Shown in pieces: positions 41,815-53,504 of a stretch of DNA of 64,000 bases. The DNA is from Micrasema longulum (lineage: Eukaryota > Arthropoda > Insecta > Trichoptera > Brachycentridae). Numbering within the stretch: the first letter of the stretch is position 1; every line of letters starts with the position of its first letter. The position numbers and the translations under genes were made by a program. The notes beneath the pieces were generated by a model, which searched no databases, had not been told where the DNA came from, and saw nothing but the letters and a program-made list of their open reading frames with translations. The stretch lies in the NCBI GenBank assembly GCA_022494885.1, contig JAGVSM010001430.1, forward strand, positions 1 to 64,000. The letters are read 5' to 3'.

Positions 41815-42860
41815 CAAGTTATTTCCCTAAGGATAAAAGCAAATAGATTGAACCGCCACATACGTCTATGCTGACATTCATTTTAAGCTTCTTCCGTTTT
41901 CATATATCTTGTCATACATGCCCTTCAGTTGTGTCTGCTTTTGACGTGACCAAACTTGATTTTTTAAATTTTTCTGATCATGCCACGTCTATTTTGGTTG
42001 TCCACGTCCGACTTTACCATTCATTTTAGCCATTTATATATGTTAGACCATTCTTTTATCATTAATTTGTTCTACACGATCAATCCATCTAAGTGATCCT
42101 TTCTAAATCTAAGAGCTTGTCCAGAAATAGTGAATTCGCTGCGATTCGGTGCGATTCGCTCGTGCGTAATATGCGCGACCGTTGCGTCCAGAAGGAGCGA
42201 ACCAACGCGCGAGCATTTATTGACGAATTTAGTCAGTGGAAAACATGGAGTTGAACGAAGCACACTTGATACGTGCACTCGCTCTGGAGTTCGCGCGTCA
42301 ACTAGACGCAACAAAAAGTCTCTAGTATCTCAACTCACGCGCAATACGCGCAAATCAAGCGCGAGTCTGACAAAGTGTATATTTTGAATTCGCGCGATGC
42401 ATGTGGACGCGATGTATTGGCGCCTAGTATCTCGCTAACGCGCGAATGAATTTGCCCGAAACGTTTCGCGTCAGATTCGCGCGAAATTGTTCGTGTTGGA
42501 TTCGCCCCTTCTGGACAAGCATCAATTACACTTATCTCAGATTTGCACTCTCGCTTGATTTCATCATTCGTAACCCTGTCATACATTGATTTCTCACATA
42601 TTTGTCTAAGCCGCCGCATTTACTTTGCTTTAATCTTCCTCTGCCAGTTCCATGTTTATTACACGTGACTGTTGGGACTAAAACCCCGTTGTGCACTGCA
42701 AGTCTTGCTTGACATTTTTTTATTGGCAATTACTGTGCTTAGTGCGCCGTTCATTTTGTTGCCCGCATTCAGTATTTTTTCAACATCTTTTCCTACTTTT
42801 CCATCTCTTGAAAACATACTTCCCAGATACACATATTTTTCCATTGGTTCATTCATATTA
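41815..42860 (-). pseudogene. RTE-like LINE C-terminus with nested MITE
   Basis: Minus strand, 42860-42524: EKYVYLGSMFSRDGKVGKDV, NAGNKMNGALSTVIANKKM, VHNGVLVPTVT, ICEKSMYDRVTNDEIKREC. After the MITE (42111-42523) it continues at 42110-41830: SLRWIDRV-like residues, then KMNGKVGRGQPK, GMYDKIYENGRS and TYVAVQSICFYP. The family and order are as at 40270-40930. Multiple frame breaks. Confidence 0.8.
42111..42523. mobile_element. CpG-rich MITE, PIF/Harbinger-like
   Basis: The ends are GCTTGTCCAGAA (42115-42126) and TTCTGGACAAGC (42509-42520). ATC occurs just outside both ends (42107-42109 and 42521-42523) and may be a 3-bp duplication, though the left side has five extra bases. The interior is strikingly rich in GCGCGAAT/ATTCGCGC words and CpG compared with its AT-rich host. 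ATG at 42246 opens MELNEAHLIRALALEFARQL, resembling a transposase N-terminus. Harbinger is an inference from the 3-bp site and the CCAGAA-type ends. Confidence 0.7.
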
Positions 42861-42982
42861 TTTTAATTTTTTATGGCTCATAAAATTAAAATGGTTGCGT
42901 ATGTGGGTAGGTCTATAATATTCTTAATAGAAGTAATGAATTACATCACATAATATCCTGTTTCGATAAAAAATATATTTTA

Positions 42983-43035
42983 ATTATTTTGAGACCCTCC
43001 ATGGGAGAGGCAATCATTTTAGCCGCTACGCCACA
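42983..43035 (-). repeat. tRNA-like SINE head scrap
   Basis: The minus strand reads CCCCTGTGGCGTAGCGGCTA followed by TGCCTCTCCCATGGAGGGTC. The A box is good and the B box is absent. Confidence 0.4.
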
Positions 43036-43224
43036 GGGGTTGCAAAATTATGTTAACAATATTGTGAACGTATATTTTATGTACTAAGCATTAGTCATAT
43101 AAAGATGGTTGAATTAAGTATTATATTTGTTGCTTTAAGTATTATATTTGAATTTATTTATTGTGTTTGCAGATAATTTGTTGAATTCCACCCATAGTAC
43201 ATTTGCTAATGTATCCAAAATAAA

Positions 43225-43890
43225 AGACTTTTATTCGATTTCATTTTGCTTTTATTTTTTAAACACGTATTTTTTGAACATAAAAGTAGAATTAAATCGT
43301 AATGATGTAATAACTTTTATTTACATATAAGTTATTAATTTAAAAAAATACTTGGTACACCTCCACTTATTTATTTTATCCAATTAGCGCTTTCACCCTC
43401 TAATGGGCATCTTCAGACTGGTGAATATTATACAGTGTAAGGGTAATTTATATAAAACTAAATATTATCTTAAGTATAGGTATATTTAAAAAATAAGTTG
43501 AAAAAATACAATACGAAATATTTCAATGGAACAGAGTGAGACAAATTATTGAAACATGTGTTGGTGGTATACTTTAAAGATAATATTCTATTATATGAAA
43601 AATATTTATTGTTTTATTACATTGTACAGGGTCTAACTAAGGGGGCTTATAAGGGTGAGTTTTTAAATTCTATCTGTTGATTTATTAAAATTTTATCGCT
43701 ATTATTTGTTATCCTATTTATTTCTAAAATTGGTCAAAATAAATAAGTGGAAGTGTACCAAGTATTTTTAAATTAATAACTTATATGTAAATATAAGTTA
43801 TTGCATCATTACAATGGAATTCCATCAAGAATTGTTAATAAATAATTTAAATGAAATAGAATTAAATCGAATAAAAGTATTTTATTTTGT
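43225..43890. mobile_element. PLE terminal family 2, inverted pair (second locus)
   Basis: The left arm at about 43270-43390 (AATGATGTAATAACTTTTAT, ATATAAGTTATTAATTT, CTTGGTACACCTCCACTTA) is inverted at about 43735-43860. The hammerhead-like site at 43387-43416 (minus) reads CTGAAGA, T, GCCC ATTAGA GGGT, GAAA, GCGC: a full core with palindromic helix III. 43320-43660 is shared with 17290-17620. Confidence 0.65.
43387..43416 (-). ncRNA. hammerhead-like motif (PLE 2), good core
   Basis: CTGAAGA and GAAA are both intact. Helix II is GCCC/GGGT with one G-T pair. GCGC serves as helix III. The paired copy on the right arm is not readable. Confidence 0.5.
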
Positions 43891-43989
43891 ATACATTACC
43901 AAATTTTCAAAACTATATTTAAAGCCTAGTCGATTTTCCAGAAGAATTGTTTATTCAAAAACTGCTTAATCTCTTTTATGTTATGGTCC

Positions 43990-44345
43990 CAGCACAAAAT
44001 AAAGATAACATAAAAAAAGCAACAGAGTCTGCTGAGATGCTGGATATTTTTAAGAGGAGTTTGCTGCGTAAACTCCAGGGTCCGTGAATAATAGATAAGC
44101 CTGTAGAATTAAATATAATCCCAAGATTTCTGTACACATTAGACTTAACAGGCTGATATGGGCAGAATATGCGCAGTGAATGCCATCACACGGGTACTAA
44201 AAAGGATCCTAGATGGAAACCCAGGAGGCAAAAACCGAGGCTACGATAGGATGGAATGCATTCCAACTACTAAAAGCATCTAATTGAGGGGTTGCAGCGG
44301 ATGACAGAAGGAGTTGGAGGTTAAGGTTGATTTAGTGATTAAACG
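43990..44345 (+). pseudogene. LINE C-terminus
   Basis: SAEMLDIFKRSLLRKLQGP opens the block; after frame shifts VHIRLNRLIWAEY, ILDGNPGG, RLRWDGMH-like residues and RRSWRLKVDLVIK follow. This is the end of a LINE polymerase of the ERKxLRRIxGP to NWRxxAxDRxxWRxxV type. At least two frame breaks. Confidence 0.7.
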
Positions 44346-44482
44346 TAGTATAAATTCAAAGTTTTAGTAATTCAAATATAAATATTTACAAATTAAGCGC
44401 TTTGTAGAATAATTTCACATTTTATGCAGTTCTTACATTTTATAAAAAAATTTAAACTTCTTCTTTTCCACATCCGCTCCTA

Positions 44483-44640
44483 AGTGAAGCATGTTGACAT
44501 CACCAGTTGCCTCCAGGAGACCCTATTGCCAGCCAGTACTTTCGCCTCCTCTCACGTCAATCCAGCGCTCCTTAGTTCCACCGAAAAAGTCGGAAGATCG
44601 TCATCGACGGTCTTCCAGGACGGCGAGAATTCATATCACA
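44483..44640 (-). pseudogene. LINE C-terminal tip
   Basis: The minus strand reads SWKTVDDDLPTFSVEL and then EEAKVLAGNRVSWRQLVMST. It is GC-richer than the flanks. The plus-strand 99-codon frame (44484-44783) is its antisense and should not be called a gene. Confidence 0.65.
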
Positions 44641-45479
44641 TAACTGAAGATAGAAACATGCACAAAAAGCTGGCAATTTTATACTTATATAGTAAATATC
44701 TAAAATATATTTCAGAAAGTCAAAAACTTTACACGCATTTCATAACTGAATATCCCCGCAGCCGGTTGTTTGAACATTGGTAGTTGAAAATCAGCTACAA
44801 TATCAAGTTATATATTTTAAATGTACAATGATGGGATAACGATGGTGTTTGGAAGACATTTTCGTGTTTTATCATTTCAATTTTTAAAATCTTAATCCAT
44901 AAACATATGTATCCTCTCTAAAGCTTCATAGATGAAAGATAAAATATACGTTATTCTTAATTTCGGGACTGCGCCTTCACAGAGGTGAGTTTTCACAAAA
45001 TATAACAAATTTATCTTCCCGGACCCATTTTGTTAAAACAGAATTAGAGAAAAGGATGGGCAAACATTTGTTTGCGAGTATTTCATCCCTTTGAGGCAAA
45101 TATAAAGAGACTTGGGAGGGAGCAATCCCTAGTCGCTAGGAAACGGGATAAAATAATATTTTGGCCATCGATCTACCAACCTTTATCTTTCGGTTGTCAA
45201 CTTGAATTTTTATGAAGACACGTGAGTCTTGGAGGTCAGAAGAAAAATATTATTAGGTTATAATAACTTGATTTGTCGTGCTACAAAAAATGTTCCTAGG
45301 ATACAGATTCTTTTCTCATTTTTTATTCTATTACTATCAGTTGGCGTGTAGAAAACAGAAAACTCGTATGTAAAAGGGTTATACTGCGTGAAGATAATGC
45401 GAATTTGCCATCGATATAAATATGTACATATACATTTGATGAAATCACGTGGAATGAATGAAAAAACAAACGTTTATAG
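44641..45479. other. unassigned, partly GC-richer sequence
   Basis: About 44965-45230 is non-repetitive and moderately complex. No frame or motif was recognised. Confidence 0.35.
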
Positions 45480-45850
45480 CGAGTTTAAATATATTATTTG
45501 TGGTCCTAAGAGTGTTCAATGTCCTGGATGAACATATAAAGTTTCCCAAAACGAAAACTATTTTTAAAAGAAGTGTACAGGTTTGGATTATGTCTAAGGG
45601 AAGAGACCATTGTAGGAGACTATTGCGGGATAGTGCATAGTTTTATTTATTGTTAAGCGCGTTGTCTGGATGTTTATTGAAATATACGCTTATGTAATAA
45701 TTTAATATTTATTTTTTTACTATCGAAAATGTATTAATGTGCATGCTTCCACTTTTCATTATGTTGTACCCCAACTCAACACATGGCTCTTGGCCGTTAG
45801 AGTCTGGACCTTGGCGTCATGGAGTAAGAGATGCGTTTTTAAAAAAAATA
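45480..45850 (+). mobile_element. retroelement family X, plus copy
   Basis: The frame 45458-45640 ends VQVWIMSKGRDHCRRLLRDS and is followed by AAGCGCGTTGTCTGGATG and the 3' UTR (GCATGCTTCCACTTTTCATT, AACTCAACACATGG). It ends before an A-rich run at 45840. It mirrors 21690-21965 and the broken copy at 1321-2650. Confidence 0.6.
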
Positions 45851-46080
45851 TATATGTATTGATGACATGAAAAAGAAAATGTCAAAGGACGAAAATGACA
45901 AAGATAAACAAATGAATAAATCGTGTCGTTTTAGAATTTGAGTGATAGGTTCACGTTTTTGAATAAATGTGACTATTAATAGTGGTATTTTTTAAATTGT
46001 ATTTTAATGTGCGTGAAAAAATAAATATTTAAAAAAAGGGAAATTTAAACTTTTAACTGCGTGGTCAAACAATTCAATTA

Positions 46081-46215
46081 ATGGGAGTAAGTATTTTGCT
46101 CATAAAACCACTTACCGACGTTTCTATGTCTACCGGTTTTGAGACATACCCATGCCTTCGTCGGGACACTAATTACACTAACATGCGAATACCGCTACAC
46201 ACCTTCACTACAGTA
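46081..46215 (-). mobile_element. PLE terminal family 3, minus copy
   Basis: Reverse complement relative of 26745-26900. The motif at 46131-46165 reads CCGACGA, AGGCATGGGTATGTCTC, AAAACCGGTAGACAT. C3U4 is altered and GAAA has become AAAA, so it is inactive. Confidence 0.55.
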
Positions 46216-46219
46216 GTTG

Positions 46220-47784
46220 CACAAAAATATAAAACTAACAGGCTCGTGATATTAGAAGCTAACATTTACATCAGCATAACAAGTGGTAAACCTAATTATA
46301 ATAAAATCCTAATTATCTTCAAAAACTTTTTTTACGATTTGCCGTAAAAAATAACATGAACTGAGAAAAATTATTAACAAAGAAAAGAAAAAGAAAATTT
46401 GAACATTAGGTTGACATATTTATTTGTGTTTAACGATTTACAAATTATGTAAGTATTTATAATTTTATTATTTTAGCACATAAAAGAATATTATATTCCA
46501 AGATTTTTTTTTATTTTTTTATTCGTTATTATAATTCTTTTTTCCAAAAGCTTTTTGGCAAACGCGAAATTAAAGTATGTGTATAATTGAAAAATAGAGC
46601 TTTGGAAAACATAATATAACACTTCAAACTTTTTTCTTGGAACTAAGAATACTAATTCTACAGAAAAATGATAGATTCTATCAAATTTATATTGGTTATA
46701 ATTTATATCATTTTAAGACAAGTGTCTGTTTTCAGTAAATATACGTATGAATTAACAATTTGTAATCTACCTCATTTATCACAAATCCATCTCATTAATC
46801 AGTAATAACACATATATCACACAAACGTAGTTTTATAACGTAAACTCAAGAGCGCAGGTTGATAAACAACGGTTTTTCAAATGCGTTAAGTAAACATTAT
46901 TATAACACACACAAAAAAACGTTTCCCAAACCCGATGTAAGCTATTTTTGTTAAAGATAAGTTATTAGTTTTTATATATTTACGCAAACGAAATATGTTT
47001 TTTTTCATGCCTTAGATAAAACAAACGATCGAATTCATGGCCCAAAATGCAAAACCAGAGCATTAAACAAATGCATGACAATGCGTATATTATGTAATGG
47101 TTCACAAATGGCGCATGTTATGTTTACGTTGAATTATGTTTAAAAATAGCTCTTAATTATGTTTTTCGTTGGCGGAGATCACAAATCGGTGGTCGCATTG
47201 AGGATAGTCACCTCATGACTATAACTCGGTAATCGCCTGATTATAATTCTGATATCACATGAGGACCATTCGTTTATAAGGGAATAAAGTGATCGTGTAT
47301 TACAAATGTTATTGTTCACTTAATAGTAAGTTTAAATATTTTAAGACTAAAGTATACATAAAACATACTTACAAATGAGCATAAGATTCAATAAAAAATC
47401 AGAAATTTGAATTATAATAAATAAATATGATTGACAAATAACAACAAAGCAAAATGTTTATTTTGTTATAATCGTAATAGAAAAATTACTCGTTAATCTC
47501 TTCTATGAACATGTATTTGATGTAACTAATCGCAGTCGGTACATATTTGGACTTTTTTGAGTAGTTTCTGCAATTCTAAAGTTATTAATTTCAAAAAATG
47601 AATCCGGGGAATCAGTCTTGCTTAGTGCTGTCACTCTTTGGGTTGTGTAAAATTACTACCCCTTTACAAATTTATGTATTATTATTATGATGATGGGAAG
47701 TTATTTCCTTTGCAATATTTTCATTTGTTTTAAATTTTGATTTTAAATTTATTTTTGTAAATATATCTTATAAAAAAATAACAG
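46220..47784. other. unassigned AT-rich DNA
   Basis: About 47160-47310 is less AT-rich and non-repetitive (GTTGGCGGAGATCACAAATC, GGTAATCGCCTGATTATAA), a possible conserved element. Otherwise nothing. Confidence 0.35.
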
Positions 47785-48115
47785 CTTTTTACCACTACTA
47801 CTACGACTACCATCACACCATTTCCCAGTAGGGGTAGGCAGAGAAAATGGACCGCCACACACGTCTATCTTGGCGTACATTCCTCGCTTCTTCCACATTC
47901 ATACATCTTGTCATACATGCCCTTTGGTTCTGTCTGCTTTTGACATGACCAGACTTAAGATTTTGGTTTATTTGATCATGCTACGTCTTCCTTGGTAGTC
48001 CTTGTCTCACGTTACCGTTCATTTTCGCCAAATATACTTGTTTTATCATTCTTTCGTCGTCTTTTCATTTTACGTGACCAAACCATCTCAGCTTTTTTCT
48101 GTTGCAAATCTCTGA
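47785..48115 (-). pseudogene. RTE-like LINE C-terminal end
   Basis: The minus strand reads EMVWSRKMKRRRK-like residues, then KMNGNVRQGLPRKT and HDQINQNLKSGHVKSRQNQR, ACMTRCMNVEEARNV, RQDRRVWRSIFSA and a (TAG/TGG)n-like end at 47790. It is the same closing block as 14506-14706. Confidence 0.75.
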
Positions 48116-51100
48116 CAGTGCAAATTATTATTATTTTTTTAATATAGAAAAATCGATTTCAAGAAAAAGTTTAAAAACTCTACAAAATCTTTGTTCCGAA
48201 ATCAAAAGGTAAATATTTTTTTTATTAAATTTTCTAAAAATGTTTGAAAGCGGTTACAGATAAATTTGAAGGAAATATGCTTTTAATGAAGCATTAAAAG
48301 TAATAGAAAAAGGAAATACAAATGAATTCCTTTTTATTTATTTTACGCGATTTCCCGTATTCGCAGACTCCTTAATAATGTATTTCGGGTAATTTATTTG
48401 GTGACGGTTGTTTGATCACATATTTGTTCGAAATTACTCCAAAGTTAATAATCGGCTCGCTAACTCGAAGCACTTTTCAAAGTCCTCCAAACCAACTTTT
48501 TCCATCTTTATAACCGACTCCTTTGAAGCCCGCCAAATGAAGTGGAAATATTTTATTTGCCAAACATTTTGTCAGCAGAATCGCTCGCATCAAACGTCAC
48601 AGTAAATTTAATTATGTGAACTCCGACTCGAGGCTTCCCTCGACTTTAAAAACAAAACACAGAGGCCTCATTTCCAATGGCCAATATTGAAGTTTAGTAA
48701 GGGTGGGAACATTAAGCAGAAATAAAGAGCCAGCGAGTCTTTGTAAAACCTGATAATTGATTCTCTTTGTGTATTTGGCTTGTCACGGCTTTTCCTTTTG
48801 TTCCAAATAAGAGAGAATTAAATGTTTTATTGTTAGATTGCCGCCTCATTATGAGATTATCAGGTATTTCAAATCGGAACGTACAAACGCTAACGTCTCT
48901 TAAATATTTGATGTATAGAATGAGATATATTGTCAAAATAAACAAAGGCAAAAATATAATTTGATGTCTTTATTGTGGTTCATTTAAAATGAATACTATT
49001 TTTTTACTCCCATGGTTAAGAAAAAAAGCTTTCTGACTTTTCTTCATAAAAAACTGATCCTGTATTTTCTCCTTGAATTACGCACTTAAGCAGTGATTTT
49101 ATAAAAAATCAAAGATATTTACTATTGGCGTGTTTTTATTTTGATTTTTTTAATGAATTGCTTATGGAAGCTCGGACCATCGAAAGTTTTTGAAAAGCGC
49201 CTATTTTTATCTGCCCTCTACGGTCAATATTTGTTCGCGCTTTTCCTTACTGAATTTGGTTAGTAAAGGATGAAATATAATCAATTCGTTATGAAAAAAA
49301 ATAAATTGCTTGCTTGTATGAGTGAATCCAAAGAAAGACATGTAGTCTTTAAAACGGATTCGGGTATGTAGTGAATGCTTTCAATGCCGTCTACGGTTTT
49401 AAAATATGATAAATTATGTTTAAAAACGGAAAATAAATTATTTTGATATTTTTCTTATAGGACAACCAAATTGGTAGTTTTGGGATTCAGAAAACGAGAC
49501 AACAAAATATTAATTTAGTTATTCAAAATTAGTACAACGTGTTGTCGTCTTTTTTGCACAGTATAGGGGAGGCATTTGAGAGAGAGAGAAAGAAAAATAA
49601 TGTTTTAATATCTATTCATCAAAATTCTCAGACATCGCCTATCCTTTTAAGCAAAATTATTATATTCTTCATTTCTGATGTAACCTTTTCGTTGACGTCA
49701 AATTTTGCTTTAACCTTTAGAGCCAAAACATTCATCTGAAAAAAACATTCTTTCAAATAAGGGGGTTTAAACCAAAAAAAAAATTTTTTTTTAAAGATTA
49801 CGGAAGAAATAATTTATCCAAGAATTGTAAAAGAATACCCTAATGCTTGCGTACGTTCAAATGCTTTGATATATTTTTAAAAACCAAAACACATGTTTTT
49901 TTCTTTGATAACTTTTCTTCCTAATTCATTATCTTCAAATCATTAAACCACATTTCTATAAAATATGTAGAATTTTTTTATGAGTATTAAAATAGTTATG
50001 TCTTAATTTCGCATAATCTACCGGTCGAAACGACATTATATATTAGTTAAAAAATTATTTAACTGTTTTTTTAAAGAAATACCTTAGAAAATTATTATAT
50101 TGATGTAATGTTCATTGACTCAATTATTTTAATTGGGCAATTTTGAAAGAACGGCGTTTTAAAATGGCAAAATTATATGATTTTCTCAATTTTTTATCAA
50201 ATTATATTATGAAAAAGAACGTTTTTTATTTTGCAATTTTCTTTCGCTGGTTAAAAAGTAAGTTTTCCGAATGTTAAAAGAAAAATTTCAATGTAATATT
50301 TATAACCGAATAAATAAAGTTAAATGTATAGTGGTCTCACATTAACAAGTTCTCGTCATTAAAACGAACGTGTATTTTGATAATAATCTCTAACTACGCG
50401 TTTGCCAAAATACCGCGCCTGTACACATTTTACGATTTCGGCGATAAATATTCATAAATAAACGTTTTTTGCCTTAATAAGTTAAAATCAACCAAAGATT
50501 CGATCTTTTTACCGAATATTTTACCGAGGTTTATTTATAAGGGTGAACCTGCATATTAAGTGATGAATGGGGAAATAAAATAGTTCACCGCAGTAAACAA
50601 AAATATTTTTTTTTTATTAAACTTAAGTAGCAACATTAATCATTATTTTTACTGAAATAAAATATTTCCCTTACGTATCACAATACAGATTGAGAACAAA
50701 TTAGTGAAGGAAATATAGAAGTCCAGTCACTAACAGGTTTTAATGGTCGCTTTTTGAAATATGTAAAAACAGTATTTTTATTATTAATTTATTTATCTAC
50801 CCACTAAAAGACGAATTTGAAAATAAATACGCCTAAAATTTATATTTGAAACACTAGCTTTATGAAAATTCGTTATGAAAAAAATATTTTTTCGTTCAAC
50901 TTTTTCAGTGTTCAATTCCAAATTTAAATACATAAACAACACAAATATCACTTTGTCAAATTAAAAATTGACACTCGATTAGCATTTTTTTTTCATAAAT
51001 TAAACGCCCATACTGCTTTTGCAATACATATTTGCATAATACAGTTAAAAAAAAATAATAAGTTATACAACGGTTAAAAAGGAAAATTATTATTAAATGT

Positions 51101-51419
51101 TTAAAAAGATACAGTAGAATTCATTAAAAAGTACATAATTTACTTTTTATAAAGAGCAACTAAATATCTGAAAGAATAATACCGAAAGTAAAGAAAATAA
51201 AAATACACACACATATTTATGAAAAACAAATATGGAAAGGTTATTTTATATATAAAATAGCAAAGGAGTGACTAATTTAAACATTGTTTTTACTGATTAC
51301 TAATTATATTATACTTGACATAATTTTTGATTTGATTAAAGCAGGCAAAATATTATATGTATTAAAAAGACAGATTTATTTATTGGCATTTTTTTATATA
51401 ATTTTTTAATTTATTAAAA
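48116..51419. other. long stretch without recognised features
   Basis: 48340-48960 and 50330-50560 are non-repetitive and more complex than average. A GA-rich run lies at 49575-49596. Frames such as 48408-48605 show no family. This is the largest repeat-poor block, so it is the best place to look for host regulatory sequence. Confidence 0.4.
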
Positions 51420-51650
51420 TTTTTTAAAAACCCGTTAGGGTTACATTAGAAATTTAATATTGTCCAGTCATTTTATGTCTAGTCCAGTCTAGCCATCGTG
51501 TGCTTTTTCAGATTGATTTTAAATTTGTCTCCAGTAAAAGTTTTCAAGTAGTAAGGTAGGTCGTTGTAGTGTTTAAGTCCATTATGTAGTATTTTTGACT
51601 GTCCTGTGTTTGTTTTGGCTTTTTCAATATGATAGTGTTGTTGTTATTTA
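51420..51650 (-). pseudogene. jockey-like LINE C-terminal tip
   Basis: The minus strand reads HIEKAKTNTGQSKILHNGLK and then HYNDLPYYLKTFTGDKFKIN, LKKHTMARLD, a clear LINE ending (FYNGLKxYNxLP... FKxxLKxHL). It lies opposed to a plus-strand LINE 3' UTR on its right. Confidence 0.7.
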
Positions 51651-51679
51651 GATCAAATCACACAAAGTTACTTGATAGA

Positions 51680-52125
51680 CACTACAATAATATATATGTT
51701 TATCTCCCTTCTCCATCCATATCCTCTATTCATGCATCCCTGTCCTAATCCAGCACCATTTACAGTTCATTTTTAAATATATATACTTATATATAATTGG
51801 AGGGTCCGATGTCTTGCAAACTAGTACAGCGCGGGTTTAAACTGTGCAACTCGGTTATAAGCTTAGACTATAGTCTAGTCAGGGGATACCCTGTCTGCGT
51901 AATATATAAGTGGTAAATCGATATAATTAATGATATGAATTATAAACGTCTATATTTTCTTACATTATTAAAAATAAATACATTAAAAAATATATATAAG
52001 TTACGTCTTTGTACAATTTGTACAAATCTGTTACTGGTTCTGAGTTTATACAATATACCTGTTTTTTACTATAAATGTGTATTTAGAACTATTGATTTCC
52101 CAAAATAAAATAAAATAAAATATAA
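51680..52125 (+). mobile_element. LINE 3' UTR, with GC-richer insert
   Basis: The ends match 9895-10232. Between about 51798 and 51925 lies extra sequence (GGGTCCGATGTCTTGCAAAC, GACTATAGTCTAGTCAGGGG) that is missing in the other copy and looks like an insertion. Confidence 0.55.
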
Positions 52126-52284
52126 AATACGAACAAAGCGTTTTTTACATTTATTTTATTAAATCTGTATATGTATATATGTATGCGTATTTACATAAAT
52201 GTATTTGGATTAGTCAATTTTTTTGGTTGGCTGAAAGCAACAAGCAATAAGACCGGCAATGTGCATACATTATTGGAATTAAAC

Positions 52285-52680
52285 AAACAAACAAACCATC
52301 ACGCCGTACCCTGTAGGGGTAGACATAGAGGATAGAACGCCATATCACTCTATATTTGCATGCAGACCTCACTTCATCTAAATTCACACATCTTCTCATG
52401 CACGCACGTCGATTATTCCAACTCTTGGCATGTCTATCTTCAAGTATTTGATGTCTTTCTCGGGCTTGCTCGTTTTCTGCATCCATCAACATTGGTAAAT
52501 TAGATATTTTTAGCCAAACTAATACAGCACCCCTTTCTTGATTCTGTCGATAATGCATGTCTCAGCCTTACACAGTTCACGGATCTCGACATTTGTGCAC
52601 CTCATACATCGTTTTACCACAAATTCGCCTGAGGGATTGCATTTCGACAGCATTAAACCTACTTTCATCATCATTTTTTT
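52285..52680 (-). pseudogene. RTE-like LINE C-terminus
   Basis: The minus strand gives FNAVEMQSLRRICGKTMYE at the upstream end (about 52665-52600). Then 52558-52214 is one open frame with RHQILEDRHAKSWNNRRACM, RRCVNLDEVRSACKYR and WRSILYVYP. This 114-codon frame is part of the LINE, not a separate gene. The FGHVERM block is eroded. Confidence 0.75.
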
Positions 52681-52849
52681 CGATTTTTATCATTGGTGAA
52701 CTGCTAGATTAGCCTCCTGCGATAAGCATTTGTTTGCAAAAGTAGATTTTAGTGCAACGTTCACCCTATTCTCGGCACTCAGCCTCCTTTAGACTTGAGG
52801 TTTTCATGAATTAATAAATGATATGTCATATGCCCCGTTAATCACTAGA

Positions 52850-53145
52850 CTTGTATTGTTTTCCATCTCCCTAGTGGTTAAATCTAGTCCTTGTCTGAAA
52901 AAAATCAGACCAACTAAAAATACTTTTGATAAAACTAAAACTGGTCTAAAATTCTGACGTGAAATAATTCTGTCAGATGAGTCTCACGGGCGGATAATAA
53001 TAGTCTCAAGTAAAAGAATTGAAGAAATTTGGATGTTCAAAAATAGGAAAAATTATGAATGTTACAGTGCGTAAAGTGACTATTTGAACTAGACTTCCAT
53101 ATTCTCTCATTTTATGTGCTCTCTATCTTTGTTGTAATTTATTAT
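52850..53145. repeat. foldback family copy, eroded
   Basis: AGAATTGAAGAAATTTGGAT, GAATGTTACAGTGCGTAAAG and AACTAGACTTCCATATTCTC follow the family order in the reverse sense of 24640-24800. Confidence 0.55.
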
Positions 53146-53504
53146 TGAATATGCTTTATTCAGACTTTTATATTTTTTGAAATCCATCTCTTGACCTTGA
53201 AATCTGACTCTTAAACCGAGGCGTATAAAAAATATGAATAGCTAATTTTTCTGAAAAGGGTGTGAACTACCCTTTTGACGAAAATAGTACCTTTAGTACT
53301 CGGTTATTTTTCAGCATAGAAAGCAGGTTATTTTTAGCCCGTTTAAAATGAAGAGTGCTTCAAATTTATCGATCTTTGATCACCCACGACCTTTCAAGGT
53401 TTGATTTCTGGTGTGATCACTTCAGATAACAAAATGGATGTCAAAACATAGACAAAAAGGCGAAAGTATCACGATATGTTGAGTGATCACTTTCATTTTT
53501 TCAA

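Noticed and set aside
42130..42387. 85-codon open frame with many Arg and Ser
   Set aside because: It lies wholly inside the CpG-rich MITE and is explained by its repeated GCGAAT words.
44484..44783. 99-codon plus-strand open frame
   Set aside because: Its first half is the antisense of a LINE C-terminus (44483-44640, minus strand).
50015..50040. CTACCGGTCGAAACGAC resembling a hammerhead end
   Set aside because: The order of the parts is wrong (CCGGTC before GAAAC), and there is no CTGANGA or hairpin.
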